Assembly (NCBI RefSeq): GCF_001667945.1
Contig: NZ_LZJK01000031.1
Coordinates: 1 to 64,000, forward strand
Direction: 5' to 3'
DNA length: 64,000 bases
Source: Mycolicibacter sinensis
GTDB taxonomy: Bacteria; Actinomycetota; Actinomycetes; Mycobacteriales; Mycobacteriaceae
Shown here: piece after piece, positions 8,345 through 18,448 of the stretch
Position numbering within the stretch: position 1 is the stretch's first letter
Layout of the letters: every line of letters begins with the position of its first letter
Notes under the pieces: model-generated
Told to the model about the DNA's origin: nothing
Database searches by the model: none
The model's input: the letters and a program-made list of their open reading frames with translations, nothing else
Made by a program: the position numbers and the translations under genes

Positions 8345-9213
8345 AGCGCCAGCAACCTGCGCAGTTCGGCGCGGCCCGCATCGTCGAGCGGCAGCAGCGG
8401 GCGCCGCGGCGGACCGGCCGGCACGCCGAGCAACTCCAAACCGGCCTTGACCGTGGTGGCCAGCCCGCCGGCGACGATGAACTCCAGCAGCGGCTTCAAG
8501 TCGTCGTAGAGCGCCTGGGCGGTGTCCAGCTCGCCTGTGGTGACCGCGGTGTAGAGGTCCAGGCACGCCGTCGGCCGCAGGTTGGGCGCCGCGGTGCACC
8601 AGCCGGCGGCCCCGGCGCGCAGCGCGTCGAGCACCAGCGGGTTGCTCCCGTTGAAGAAGGGCAGGCGCCCGTCGGACAGCTTGGCGATGCGCAACATCCG
8701 GGTCAGGTCCCCGGTGGACTCCTTGACCATGGTGACGTGCTCGATGCGCTCGAACATGCCCACCAACAGCTCCGGGCTCATGTCCACGCCGGAGGTAGCC
8801 GGGTTGTTGTAAGCGACGATGTCGATGTCGACGGCCTCGGACACCGCCGCATAGTGGGCGGTGATCTCCCGCTCGGACAGCGTCCAGTACGACACCGGGG
8901 CGATCATCACCGCGTCGGCGCCGGCCTGCGCGGCGTAGCGGGCGCGGCGCACCGTCGTCGCGGTGGTCAGGTCCGACACGCCGACCAGCACCGGCAGCCG
9001 TCCGGCGACCGCCGCGACCGACGCGTCGACGCATGCGTCGAACTCGCGTTCGCTGAGATAGGCGAGTTCACCGGTGCTGCCCAGCGGGGCGATGGCGTGC
9101 ACGCCGGCGTCGACGAGACGGCCGATGACGGTGGTCAAGACCGCGGTGTCGATACCGCCGTCGTTGAAAGGCGTTACCGGGTAGCCGATGACGCCGTGCA
9201 ACGGTGCTGCCAC
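8341..9213 (-). CDS. Dihydrodipicolinate synthase family (class I aldolase/lyase)
   Basis: 290 aa TIM-barrel protein. It shows the substrate-carboxylate loop GSTGE (45-49), the YNNP motif with catalytic Tyr135 and the Schiff-base Lys164 in VTMVKESTGD. DapA itself is normally elsewhere in mycobacteria, and the neighbour is a class II aldolase. It is therefore more likely a catabolic member (2-keto-3-deoxy sugar acid or similar aldol cleavage) than the lysine biosynthesis enzyme (inference). It lies 28 bp downstream of the class II aldolase gene in the same unit. Confidence 0.88.
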   Translation of the reverse strand: MAAPLHGVIGYPVTPFNDGGIDTAVLTTVIGRLVDAGVHAIAPLGSTGELAYLSEREFDACVDASVAAVAGRLPVLVGVSDLTTATTVRRARYAAQAGADAVMIAPVSYWTLSEREITAHYAAVSEAVDIDIVAYNNPATSGVDMSPELLVGMFERIEHVTMVKESTGDLTRMLRIAKLSDGRLPFFNGSNPLVLDALRAGAAGWCTAAPNLRPTACLDLYTAVTTGELDTAQALYDDLKPLLEFIVAGGLATTVKAGLELLGVPAGPPRRPLLPLDDAGRAELRRLLAL

Positions 9214-9241
9214 GGGATGCTCCTTATCTCTGGGTGATCGT

Positions 9242-10027
9242 CTAGCGGGTGATTGCGTCGGGGTGAGCCGCCAGTGCGCGGCGCGCGTAGTAGGCGAAAT
9301 TGGCGGCGCTGCGCTTGGGTAGCAGGGTCCAGTCGTGGGCTTCGCGGGCCAGCGTTTCGGGGAGTTCCTTGATGGTCCCGGCGGCCATGGCGGCCAGCTG
9401 CAGCGCGGCGGCGCGCTCGATCAGCACCGCCAGTGAACAGGCTTCCTCCACGCTGGCTCCGGCCACGATCTGACCGTGGTGCGCCAACAGGATCGCCTTC
9501 TTGTCGCCGAGGGCCGCCGAGATGATCTCGCCCTCCTCGTTGCCGACCGGTACTCCCGGCCAGCTCGGCAGGAACGCACAGTCGTCATACAGCGGCGTGG
9601 TGTCCATGTGCGAGACCACCAGCGGGGTCTCCAGCATCGACAGCGCGGCCACGTGAAACGGATGGGTGTGCACGATGCACTGCACGTCGGGGCGTGCCCG
9701 GTAGATCCAGCTGTGGAATCGGTTGGCGGGGTTGGCCATTCCTTCACCGTCGAGGACGTTGAGATCTTCGTCGACAAGAAGCAGGTTGGCGTCGGTGATC
9801 TCGTCGAAGCCCAGGCCGAGGCGCTGGGTGTAGTAGGTGCCGGGCGCCTCGGCGCGGGCGGTGATCTGCCCGGCCAGGCCCGAGTCGTGGCCGCGGTCGA
9901 ACAGCGCCCGGCAGGTCAGCGCCAATTTCTGGCGGGTGGACCAGCCGTCTTGGCCGAAGTTCTCGGCGAACCGGCGCTCGGCGCGCTGCATCAGCTCGGA
10001 TTTGGAATCGTCGAAGGTGGTACCCAT
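9242..10027 (-). CDS. Class II aldolase/adducin family protein
   Basis: 261 aa. The aldolase II fold is shown by the metal-binding HTHPFH (His120, His122) and a later His in LLAHHGQI (183-184), the usual zinc ligands. Family members cleave phosphorylated or hydroxy-keto compounds such as fuculose phosphate. This longer soluble form resembles the adducin-head/decarboxylase-like branch, so the substrate is open. The ATG is preceded by GAGCTGCC with a modest ribosome site. It is the first gene of a two-gene unit with the DHDPS-like enzyme, divergent from an XRE-cupin regulator. Confidence 0.9.
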   Translation of the reverse strand: MGTTFDDSKSELMQRAERRFAENFGQDGWSTRQKLALTCRALFDRGHDSGLAGQITARAEAPGTYYTQRLGLGFDEITDANLLLVDEDLNVLDGEGMANPANRFHSWIYRARPDVQCIVHTHPFHVAALSMLETPLVVSHMDTTPLYDDCAFLPSWPGVPVGNEEGEIISAALGDKKAILLAHHGQIVAGASVEEACSLAVLIERAAALQLAAMAAGTIKELPETLAREAHDWTLLPKRSAANFAYYARRALAAHPDAITR

Positions 10028-10051
10028 GGCAGCTCCTCGATGCGGACGGCT

Positions 10052-10101
10052 ATGACACTACGCTACCTGATAGGACACTTTGTGTCATCATCGTATGTCA
10101 T
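10052..10101. promoter_or_regulatory. Putative operator cluster for the XRE-cupin regulator
   Basis: The 83-bp gap between divergent genes contains the perfect inverted repeat GACAC-TTT-GTGTC at 10074-10086. Related half-sites flank it: ATGACAC at 10052-10058 and ATGTCAT at 10095-10101. Repeated TGACA/TGTCA elements in a divergent promoter next to an HTH gene are what an autoregulatory operator looks like. Binding is not shown. Confidence 0.55.
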
Positions 10102-10110
10102 CATGGCTTC

Positions 10111-10644
10111 ATGACGGCACTGTTGCGCACCGTCCGCAAGCAGCGGGGGTTGACTCTCGAGGGCCTCGCCGAGCGGACCGGGCTGACCAAGAGCTATCTG
10201 TCCAAGATCGAACGCAGCCGCAGCACACCGTCGATCGCGACGGCCATCAAGGTGGCCCAGGCCCTGGATGTCGATGTGGCGCAATTGTTCTCCGAGCGCG
10301 GTGACGAGGACAAGATCGCCGTGGACCGCGCCGCCGACCGCAGCACCGACCGGCAACGCTACCGGGCGATGGCCTCGGGAATGCTGGGAAAGTCGATGTC
10401 TCCGTTCGTGGTTCGTCCCACCGGGCGCGCCACCCACGACGGCCATCCGGTACACGGCGGACAGGAGTTCGTCTTCGTGCACAGTGGAACCGTGGAATTG
10501 GAGTTCGGCGATGCGACCTGGACCCTGACGGCCGGCGACAGCGCCTACTTCGACGCCTCGATCAGCCACCGTCTGCGCACGGTGGGCAGCGAACCGGCCG
10601 AGGTCGTCGTCGTCGCCGCGGACGAAGCCGGCACCGCGCGGTGA
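10111..10644 (+). CDS. XRE-family transcriptional regulator with C-terminal cupin sensor domain
   Basis: 177 aa. The N-terminal helix-turn-helix (about 2-60) reads KQRGLTLEGLAERTGLTKSY followed by LSKIERSRSTPS, a classical XRE/SinR-like motif. The cupin domain (about 95-168) has VHGGQEFVFVHSG and ends HRLRTVGSEPAEVVVVA. Such proteins sense a small metabolite through the cupin. It is divergent from the aldolase operon and shares the operator-like gap, so it probably controls that operon. Its stop overlaps the start of the next gene (GTGA). Confidence 0.92.
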   Translation: MTALLRTVRKQRGLTLEGLAERTGLTKSYLSKIERSRSTPSIATAIKVAQALDVDVAQLFSERGDEDKIAVDRAADRSTDRQRYRAMASGMLGKSMSPFVVRPTGRATHDGHPVHGGQEFVFVHSGTVELEFGDATWTLTAGDSAYFDASISHRLRTVGSEPAEVVVVAADEAGTAR

Positions 10645-10982
10645 GCACCGAACTGCTGTTCTCCTACGGCACGCTGCGCCAGCCCGAGGTGCAGCGCAGC
10701 ATCTTCGGACGCGAACTCGACGGCCGCACCGACGCGATCATCGGCTATGAGCTCGACTTCGTGACGATCACCGACCCGGAGGTGGTGGCCGTCAGCGGCA
10801 GCGACCGGCATCCGATCCTGCGCCCGTCTCAGGCACCCGACGCCCATGTTGACGGCACGGTGTTCGCCATCAGCACCGCCGAGCTGGCCGCCGCCGACGA
10901 CTACGAAGTCGACGCCTACCGGCGGATCTCGGTGCCGCTGCGTTCCGGGGCACAGGCTTGGGTGTACGTGTTCGCCGACTGA
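10641..10982 (+). CDS. Gamma-glutamylcyclotransferase-like (AIG2/GGCT fold) protein
   Basis: 113 aa. It opens with LLFSYGTLRQPEVQ, the YGTLR substrate-loop motif of the GGCT fold, and has the acidic ADDYEVDAYRR segment near residue 85-95 where the catalytic Glu lies in the family. GTG start overlapping the XRE-cupin stop by 4 bp, so translationally coupled. Family members open gamma-glutamyl amides; which amine is used here is unknown. Coupling to the regulator suggests a role in the same small pathway. Confidence 0.88.
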   Translation: MSTELLFSYGTLRQPEVQRSIFGRELDGRTDAIIGYELDFVTITDPEVVAVSGSDRHPILRPSQAPDAHVDGTVFAISTAELAAADDYEVDAYRRISVPLRSGAQAWVYVFAD

Positions 10983-10983
10983 G

Positions 10984-11514
10984 CTACCAGGGGCGCGTCG
11001 AGCAGGTCACGCCGCTGCCGCCCTGCTGGGACACCACCACTTCGCCGTCGACGGTGATCTCACAGTGAAACTCGGGGTTGATCCTCAAGCCCCCACTGGC
11101 GGTGACCAGCGCCCACTGGTTCGGGTCAGCCAACGTGGTGGTGTAGACCAGCGGCTGTCCCCCGCTGATCGGCACGCGGACGGTCTCGAGGTACTCCGAG
11201 GAGCGGGCGTTGTAGGCCGCCATGCTCGGCGGATCGGTCTTGATGTAGGAGATGTTGCCGGTCAGGTCGCTGGTGGCGGTGATGGTGTAGGTGACCTCGT
11301 GACCGCCGGTGGCGCCCTTCTTAGGCGCCTCGGCCGACGGCTCCGTCGGGCTTTCGGCCGGGGCTGCCGACGGCGTTTCAGCCGGGGTTTCGGCCGTGGA
11401 CGGCGCCGTGGGCTCTGGATCCGCCACTGCCGTCGCCTGGCTGGCCACAAGTCCGGCGGCTGCCAACAGCACCGCCGTTCCGAGCCCGGCTGTCAGGTTT
11501 CGCATGGTCGTCAT
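10984..11514 (-). CDS. Secreted protein with MmpS-like C-terminal domain
   Basis: About 176 aa from the ATG at 11512-11514; a TTG at 11523 and an ATG at 11505 are alternatives. It has a signal peptide ending ATAVADP and a low-complexity Pro/Ala/Glu/Thr linker (about residues 33-70). The C-terminal beta domain (VTYTITATSDLTGNISYIKTD and CEITVDGEVV) follows the MmpS pattern. Classical MmpS proteins are single-pass partners of MmpL lipid transporters. Here the anchor looks cleavable and no mmpL gene is adjacent. It converges on the GGCT-like gene with 1 bp between. Confidence 0.8.
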   Translation of the reverse strand: MTTMRNLTAGLGTAVLLAAAGLVASQATAVADPEPTAPSTAETPAETPSAAPAESPTEPSAEAPKKGATGGHEVTYTITATSDLTGNISYIKTDPPSMAAYNARSSEYLETVRVPISGGQPLVYTTTLADPNQWALVTASGGLRINPEFHCEITVDGEVVVSQQGGSGVTCSTRPW

Positions 11515-11556
11515 ACCGCGCAACGCTACCGGAGGGCCGGCGAGCGTCGAGTTTTG

Positions 11557-12462
11557 TCACGCTCCGAGCCGTTGAGCGTGCAACACGTCGACACTCGGCG
11601 CGGTGTAACCGGCCGCCCGCAGCGCAGCGCGCACCCGTGCGAGCACCACCCCAGGCCGATCCCGGAGCAGACCGCTGCTGACCCGCACGATCACCCAGCC
11701 GCGCGCGGCCAACCCCGCATAGCGGTCGATATCGGCGGTCCGCTGCCGCGGGTCAGTCCAATGTTGTGCCCCGTCGAACTCCACGCCGACCCGATATTCG
11801 GGCCAGCCCATGTCGATGCGGGCGAACGGACGTCCGAATTCGTCGCGGACCAGAATCTGGGTAGTGGGCGGTGGCAGCCCACCGCGAACGAGCAGCAGCC
11901 GTGTCCGGGTTTCCTGCGGAGATTCCGCGCCCCCGTCCATCAACGCCATCGCGCGCCGCAACTGCACCACGCCACGAGCCCCGCCATGGCTTTCGCACAC
12001 CAGGGCGATCTCCCCCGACCTGAGCCCGGTGGCATTGGCCAGGGCATCGAGACGAATGACGGCGGTCGTCAACGGTTTCCGACGCCCGATGTCAAACGCG
12101 GTGCGCGCGACCGTGGTGGTCGGTATGCCCTGGACCAAGCATGTTTCATCGGCGCCCAACCGCTCTCGGCGTATGACGATCCCGTCGGCTTCAGCGGCGG
12201 CGACCCGGTTGAGTTCCGCGGGCAGCCGGGCATCCAACCACCGCGACCCATGCAACGCCGCGGCAGAGAGCCCGGCCACCGTAGCGGTTCGGCCCGACCA
12301 CAGCCAACCGGCCACCGCGCGGGTGACGGGGGTGAGCTCCTCGCCGTTCGGCAGGTAGACGTTGCGGTAGATCATCTGGTGCCGGCTGCGCAACGTCCGC
12401 CTGGTGGCGTAGCCCGATGCCAGCGCTTCGGTGCCGACGAACGGCCACCCCGATTCCCTCAC
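11557..12462 (-). CDS. DUF559/Vsr-fold nuclease-like protein
   Basis: 301 aa. The N-terminal part resembles the winged-helix antitoxin-like domain often fused in this family (ATRRTLRSRHQMIYRNVYLP). The C-terminal part has VGVEFDGAQHW followed by DIDRYAGLAARGWVIVRV, the restriction-endonuclease-like core of DUF559 (Vsr-like E/D-x-D-x-x-H). Mycobacterial genomes carry many such stand-alone genes and no activity is established. It stands alone between the MmpS-like gene and hisS on the same strand. Confidence 0.82.
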   Translation of the reverse strand: MRESGWPFVGTEALASGYATRRTLRSRHQMIYRNVYLPNGEELTPVTRAVAGWLWSGRTATVAGLSAAALHGSRWLDARLPAELNRVAAAEADGIVIRRERLGADETCLVQGIPTTTVARTAFDIGRRKPLTTAVIRLDALANATGLRSGEIALVCESHGGARGVVQLRRAMALMDGGAESPQETRTRLLLVRGGLPPPTTQILVRDEFGRPFARIDMGWPEYRVGVEFDGAQHWTDPRQRTADIDRYAGLAARGWVIVRVSSGLLRDRPGVVLARVRAALRAAGYTAPSVDVLHAQRLGA

Positions 12463-12541
12463 GGGGTCACAGTGACGCCTCAGGCCGCCATCCCGCTTCC
12501 GAGAGTCGGCTTATGTCACGCTTTCTGTGGATAACCGTGCA

Positions 12542-13804
12542 TCAAGGCGACATTCGGCGCAGGACCTCGTCCACCACGTTGTCGACCGGCACGTCGACCT
12601 GCTCCCCGGTGGCCAGGTTCTTCATGCCGATGGTGCCGGCCTCCAGGTCGCGGTCACCGGCGACCAGCGCGATCACCGCGCCGGAGCGGTCGGCGGCGCG
12701 CATCGCGCCCTTGAGCCCGCGATCGCCGTAGGCCAGGTCCACCCGCACGCCGGCGGCCCGCAACCGGCCGGCCAGCACCGCCAACCGCAGTTTGGCCGCC
12801 TCGGAAAGCCCCACCCCGAACACGTCGCAGCGGGTGCTCTGCCCCACCGCCTTGCCCTCGGCGGCCAGCGCCAGCAGGGTGCGGTCCACGCCCAGCCCGA
12901 AACCGATCCCCGACAAGTCTTGGCCTCCGAGCTGGCGCATCAGCCCGTCGTAGCGGCCGCCGCCGCCGATCCCGGACTGCGCGCCCAACCCGTCGTGCAC
13001 GAATTCGAAGGTGGTCTTGGTGTAGTAGTCCAGGCCGCGCACCATCCGCGGGTTGACCACATAGGGCACGCCCAGCGCCTCCAGGTGCGCCAGCACGGTC
13101 TCGAAATGTGCCTTGGCGCCCGTCGAGAGGTGATCGAGCATCACCGGCGCGTCGGCGGTCATCTCCCGCACCTGCGGGCGTTTGTCGTCGAGCACCCGCA
13201 GCGGGTTGAGCTGCGCGCGCCGGCGGGTCTCCTCGTCGAGGTCGAGCCCGAACAGGAACTGCTGCAACAGCTCCCGGTACGCCGGCCGGCAGGTGTCGTC
13301 GCCCAGCGAGGTGATCTCCAGCCGGAAGCCGTCCAGGCCCAGCGAGCGGAACCCGGCATCGGCGACCGCGATCACCTCGGCGTCCAGCGCCGGATCGTCG
13401 ACCCCGATCGCCTCCACCCCGACCTGCTGCAGCTGCCGGTACCGGCCGGCCTGGGGACGCTCGTAGCGGAAGAACGGCCCCGAGTAACAGAGTTTGACCG
13501 GCAGCTGGCCGCGGTCCAGCCCGTGCTCGATCACCGCCCGCACCACCCCGGCCGTGCCCTCGGGGCGCAGCGTCACCGAACGGTCGCCGCGGTCGGCGAA
13601 GGTGTACATCTCCTTGGACACCACATCGGTGGACTCCCCCACCCCGCGCGCGAACAACGCGGTGTCCTCGAAGATCGGCAACTCGATGTCGCCGTAGCCG
13701 GCGCGGCGGGCGGTCGCCAACAACCCGTCGCGCACCGCGACGAAACCGGCCGAGGCCGGCGGAACGTAATCGGGCACCCCTTTGGGTGCGGCAAACGTGC
13801 TCAC
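12542..13804 (-). CDS. hisS: Histidyl-tRNA synthetase
   Basis: 420 aa from a GTG at 13802-13804 ([16 protein letters not shown]). It has class II motif 2 ([19 protein letters not shown]), the histidine-specific RGLDYYTKT loop, and a C-terminal anticodon-binding domain. Length matches family norm (about 420-425). The start overlaps the stop of the upstream metallo-hydrolase gene by 4 bp, which argues against the longer in-frame extension that runs to 13903. The pair is conserved in mycobacteria. Confidence 0.97.
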   Translation of the reverse strand: MSTFAAPKGVPDYVPPASAGFVAVRDGLLATARRAGYGDIELPIFEDTALFARGVGESTDVVSKEMYTFADRGDRSVTLRPEGTAGVVRAVIEHGLDRGQLPVKLCYSGPFFRYERPQAGRYRQLQQVGVEAIGVDDPALDAEVIAVADAGFRSLGLDGFRLEITSLGDDTCRPAYRELLQQFLFGLDLDEETRRRAQLNPLRVLDDKRPQVREMTADAPVMLDHLSTGAKAHFETVLAHLEALGVPYVVNPRMVRGLDYYTKTTFEFVHDGLGAQSGIGGGGRYDGLMRQLGGQDLSGIGFGLGVDRTLLALAAEGKAVGQSTRCDVFGVGLSEAAKLRLAVLAGRLRAAGVRVDLAYGDRGLKGAMRAADRSGAVIALVAGDRDLEAGTIGMKNLATGEQVDVPVDNVVDEVLRRMSP

Positions 13805-14484
13805 GCACTGAGCCCTTCTAGGAACGGGTTGAACCGGCGCTCGGCGCCGATGGTGGTCTTGGGCCCGTGGCCGGGCAGCACCACGGTCGCATCGTCGAGG
13901 CACAGCAGCTTGTCCACGATCGAGGTGAGCAGGTCACGGCCACTGCCCCCGGGCAGATCGGTGCGCCCGACCGAATTCTGGAACAGGGTGTCCCCGCTGA
14001 ACACCACCTCGGCTGCGTCGCCCTCGACCCGAAAGACCACCGAGCCGCGGGTATGCCCGGGAGTGAAATCGACGGTGACGGTGGTGTCGCCCAGGCCGAT
14101 CTTGTCCCCGTCGCGGTCCAGCTGGACCAGCTGCTTGGGCTCGGAGAACATCACCTTGCTCAACGCGCCGAACAGCGCCTGGCCCGGCAGCGTACCGAGC
14201 GAGCGCAGCGGGTCGGTGAGCATGAATCGGTCCTCGGGGTGGATGTAGGTGGGGCAGCCATAGGTGTCGGAGACCTTCTGCGCCGACCAGATGTGGTCGA
14301 TGTGGCCATGGGTGAGCAGCACCGCCGACGGCGTCAGCCGATTCTCGTCGAGGATGTGGCGCAGCCGGGTCATCGCCCGCTGGCCGGGGTCGACGATGAT
14401 CGCGTCGGCGCCTTGCCGCTGCGCCAGCACGTAGCAGTTGCACGCCAGCATCCCGGCGGGGAATCCGGTGACCAACACGTGCAC
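13801..14484 (-). CDS. MBL-fold metallo-hydrolase (glyoxalase II-like)
   Basis: 227 aa, GTG start. The metallo-beta-lactamase fold is marked by THGHIDH (residues 59-65) and downstream metal ligands in [14 protein letters not shown] and LPGHGP. It is similar to the Rv2581c type of hydroxyacylglutathione-hydrolase-like enzymes. Mycobacteria use mycothiol, so a mycothiol-thioester substrate is plausible (inference). It is translationally coupled to hisS and divergent from ppiB. Confidence 0.92.
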   Translation of the reverse strand: MHVLVTGFPAGMLACNCYVLAQRQGADAIIVDPGQRAMTRLRHILDENRLTPSAVLLTHGHIDHIWSAQKVSDTYGCPTYIHPEDRFMLTDPLRSLGTLPGQALFGALSKVMFSEPKQLVQLDRDGDKIGLGDTTVTVDFTPGHTRGSVVFRVEGDAAEVVFSGDTLFQNSVGRTDLPGGSGRDLLTSIVDKLLCLDDATVVLPGHGPKTTIGAERRFNPFLEGLSA

Positions 14485-14589
14485 CAGTTTCCCATTGCGC
14501 GCCGTTGCGGCATGGACGCGGGCGGTGCTGGTGAGACTTTGGCAGACTGTAGAGCCGACTCACCCGCGAGCCAGGGAGGTAATCCGGCG

Positions 14590-15477
<888 letters not shown>

Positions 15478-15483
15478 GACGCC

Positions 15484-17883
15484 TCAGGCCGCGGACGTCA
15501 CCCGGTAGACGTCGTAGACGCCCTCGACGTTGCGGACCACGTTGAGCAGGTGCCCGAGATGCTTCGGGTCGCCCATCTCGAAGGTGAACCGGCTGATTGC
15601 GACCCGGTCGCGTGACGTGGTGACCGAGGCCGACAAGATGTTGACCTTCTCGTCGGCGAGCACCTTGGTCACATCCGACAACAGCCGGTGCCGGTCCAGC
15701 GCCTCGACCTGAATGGCCACCAGGAACACCGACGACGGCGATGGCGCCCACTTGACCTCGATGATCCGCTCGGCCTGCTGGCGCAGTGAGTCGGCGTTGG
15801 TGCAGTCGGTGCGGTGCACGCTCACCCCGCCGCCACGGGTGACGAAGCCCATGATCTCGTCGCCGGGCACCGGGGTGCAGCACTTGGCCAGCTTGGTCAG
15901 CACACCGGGCGCGCCGGGCACCGCGACGCCGACGTCGTCGGACCGCTGCCGGCGCGGCATGGTCAGCGGAGTCGCCAGCTCCGCTAGATCATCCTGGGCC
16001 TGGTCCACCCCACCGAGCTGGGCCACCAGCCGCTGCACCGCGTGGTGCGCCGAGATGTGGTTCTCACCGACCGCGGTGTAGAGGGCGGAGACGTCGCTGT
16101 AGTGCAGCTCGCGGGCCACCGCGGCCATCGACTCGCCATTGACCAGCCGCTGCAGCGGCAGACCCACCCGACGCACCTCGCGGGCGATCGCGTCCTTACC
16201 GGACTCCAGCGCCTCCTCGCGACGCTCCTTGGCGAACCACTGCCGGATTTTGGCCTTGGCCCGCGGCGACACCACGAACTGCTGCCAGTCCCGTGACGGC
16301 CCGGCGTTCTGCGCCTTGGAGGTGAAAACCTCGACCACTTCGCCGTTTTCCAGCTTGCGTTCCAGCGCCACCAGCCGGCCGTTGACGCGGGCGCCGATGC
16401 AGCGGTGGCCGACTTCGGTGTGTACGGCGTAGGCGAAGTCGACGGGGGTCGAACCGTTGGGCAGCGTGATCACGTCGCCCTTGGGGGTGAAGACGAAGAT
16501 CTCCTTGACGGCCAGGTCATAGCGCAGCGACTCGAGGAATTCGCCGGGATCGGCGGCCTCCCGCTGCCAGTCCAGCAGCTGACGCATCCAGGCCATGTCG
16601 TCGATCTCGGCGGCGGCGTTGGGGTGCGGAACCCCGTTGCGGCCCTTGGCTTCCTTGTAGCGCCAATGCGCGGCGATGCCGTATTCGGCGGTGCGGTGCA
16701 TCTCGCGGGTGCGGATCTGGATCTCCAGCGGCTTGCCCTCCGGGCCGATCACCGTGGTGTGCAACGACTGGTAGACCCCGTAGCGCGGCTGGGCGATGTA
16801 GTCCTTGAAGCGCCCGGCCATCGGCTGCCACAACGAGTGCACCACGCCGACCGCGGCGTAGCAGTCCCGGATCTCGTCGCACAGGATCCGCAGGCCCACC
16901 AGGTCGTAGATGTCGTCGAAGTCGCGGCCCCGCACGATCATCTTCTGATAGATCGACCAGTAGTGCTTGGGCCGGCCCTCGACGGTCGCGGCGATCTTGG
17001 ACTTCGCCAGCGTGTTAACGATCTCGGTGCGCACCTTGGCCAGGTAGGTGTCCCGCGACGGCGCCCGGTCGGCGACCAGCCGGACGATCTCCTCGTACTT
17101 CTTCGGGTGCAGGATCGCAAACGACAGATCCTCGAGCTCCCATTTGACGGTGGCCATGCCCAGTCGATGCGCCAGCGGCGCAATGACTTCCAGCGTCTCC
17201 CGGGCCTTGCGAGCCTGCTTCTCCGGCGGCAGGAAGCGGATGGTGCGCATGTTGTGCAGTCGGTCGGCGACCTTGATCACCAGCACCCGCGGGTCGCGCG
17301 CCATCGCGATCACCATCTTGCGGATGGTCTCGGCTTCGGCCGCGGTGCCCAGCACCACCTTGTCCAGCTTGGTCACCCCGTCGACCAGATGCGCGACCTC
17401 GTCGCCGAACTCGCCGCCGAGCGCCTCCAGCGTGTAGCCGGTGTCCTCGACGGTGTCGTGCAACAGCGCGGCCACGAGCGTGGTGGTGTCCATGCCCAGC
17501 TCCGCCAGGATGGTCGCCACCGCCAGCGGATGGGTGATGTAGGGATCCCCGGAGTGCCGCAGCTGGGTGGCGTGGCGCTGTTCGGCGACCTCGTAGGCGC
17601 GTTGCAGCAACGCCAGGTTCGCCTTCGGGTAGAACTGCCGGTGCACCGCGACCAGCGGCTCCAGCACCGGGCTCAGCGCGCCGCGCTGGGCGGTGATCCG
17701 GCGGGCGATGCGGGCCCGCACCCGCCGGGAGGCACTGGTGGGCACCTTGAGCAGGTCGGTGCGCTCGGTGGGCGAGTCCTGGGCCGGCGGCTGGAAGACG
17801 GCCACCGGCTGGCCGCCGGCAGCGTCGCGCCGCTCGGCCTCAGAGCTCCCGATTGAGCTTTGATCAGAGCCCACTGTGCTCAC
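15484..17883 (-). CDS. relA: Bifunctional (p)ppGpp synthetase/hydrolase, stringent response
   Basis: 799 aa, GTG start. Domains in order: N-terminal HD hydrolase (about 90-220, with [12 protein letters not shown]), RelA/SpoT synthetase (about 280-400, with [22 protein letters not shown]), TGS (about 450-510, [16 protein letters not shown]), helical/zinc-finger region with [10 protein letters not shown], and a C-terminal ACT domain. It makes and degrades (p)ppGpp. Length agrees with the mycobacterial Rel. It is followed on the same strand from upstream by apt, 21 bp away. Confidence 0.97.
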   Translation of the reverse strand: MSTVGSDQSSIGSSEAERRDAAGGQPVAVFQPPAQDSPTERTDLLKVPTSASRRVRARIARRITAQRGALSPVLEPLVAVHRQFYPKANLALLQRAYEVAEQRHATQLRHSGDPYITHPLAVATILAELGMDTTTLVAALLHDTVEDTGYTLEALGGEFGDEVAHLVDGVTKLDKVVLGTAAEAETIRKMVIAMARDPRVLVIKVADRLHNMRTIRFLPPEKQARKARETLEVIAPLAHRLGMATVKWELEDLSFAILHPKKYEEIVRLVADRAPSRDTYLAKVRTEIVNTLAKSKIAATVEGRPKHYWSIYQKMIVRGRDFDDIYDLVGLRILCDEIRDCYAAVGVVHSLWQPMAGRFKDYIAQPRYGVYQSLHTTVIGPEGKPLEIQIRTREMHRTAEYGIAAHWRYKEAKGRNGVPHPNAAAEIDDMAWMRQLLDWQREAADPGEFLESLRYDLAVKEIFVFTPKGDVITLPNGSTPVDFAYAVHTEVGHRCIGARVNGRLVALERKLENGEVVEVFTSKAQNAGPSRDWQQFVVSPRAKAKIRQWFAKERREEALESGKDAIAREVRRVGLPLQRLVNGESMAAVARELHYSDVSALYTAVGENHISAHHAVQRLVAQLGGVDQAQDDLAELATPLTMPRRQRSDDVGVAVPGAPGVLTKLAKCCTPVPGDEIMGFVTRGGGVSVHRTDCTNADSLRQQAERIIEVKWAPSPSSVFLVAIQVEALDRHRLLSDVTKVLADEKVNILSASVTTSRDRVAISRFTFEMGDPKHLGHLLNVVRNVEGVYDVYRVTSAA

Positions 17884-17904
17884 CTCCGATGACGAGGATA
17901 TCGG

Positions 17905-18441
17905 CTAGAGCAGGCGCAGGCTCACCAGCTGTAACGGCGCCACCGCGGCGCGTCCACCCATCTCGGCCAGCTCCAGCACCACCGCCGCCGCTACGACCTC
18001 GGCTCCGGCGCGCTCCAAGAGCCGCCGGGTGGCGGCCAGCGTGCCGCCGGTGGCCAGCACGTCATCGAGGATCACCACCCGCCGGCCGGCCAACGCGATG
18101 CCGTCGGCCGGGATCTCCAGCACGGCGTGGCCGTATTCGAGCTGGTAGGACTCCGAGAGCACCGGTGGCGGCAGTTTGCCGCCCTTGCGGACTGCCAGCG
18201 CACCCACCCCGAGCCGGGCGGCGACCGCCCCGGCCAGCAGGAATCCGCGCGCGTCGATGCCGGCCACCACGTCGGCCCCGGCTGCGATCCGGGCCAGCGC
18301 GTCGGTGACCGCGGCCAACCCGGCCGCGTCGGCGAACACCGGGGTCAGGTCTTTGAACGCGATTCCCGGCGCGGGGAAGTCGGCCACCTCGCGGGTCAAC
18401 GCGGCGACGATCTCGGCGACCTCATCGTCGGCCGGGCTCAC
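17905..18441 (-). CDS. apt: Adenine phosphoribosyltransferase
   Basis: 178 aa, GTG start ([10 protein letters not shown]). It has the PRPP-binding signature [16 protein letters not shown] (residues 127-142) and the N-terminal [15 protein letters not shown] typical of Apt. It salvages adenine to AMP. M. tuberculosis Apt is longer, but 178 aa is the normal bacterial length. Lies between relA and the solute-binding lipoprotein gene (7 bp gap), the conserved Rv2583c-Rv2585c order. Confidence 0.95.
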   Translation of the reverse strand: MSPADDEVAEIVAALTREVADFPAPGIAFKDLTPVFADAAGLAAVTDALARIAAGADVVAGIDARGFLLAGAVAARLGVGALAVRKGGKLPPPVLSESYQLEYGHAVLEIPADGIALAGRRVVILDDVLATGGTLAATRRLLERAGAEVVAAAVVLELAEMGGRAAVAPLQLVSLRLL

Positions 18442-18448
18442 TATTGCG

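Noticed and set aside
7511-9034. 507-aa minus-strand ORF
   Set aside because: Overlaps the zinc peptidase and DHDPS-like genes in wrong frames; Arg/Gly/Ala-rich noise.
13805-13903. N-terminal extension of hisS
   Set aside because: Overlaps the MBL hydrolase; GTG at 13802-13804 gives family length and GTGA coupling.
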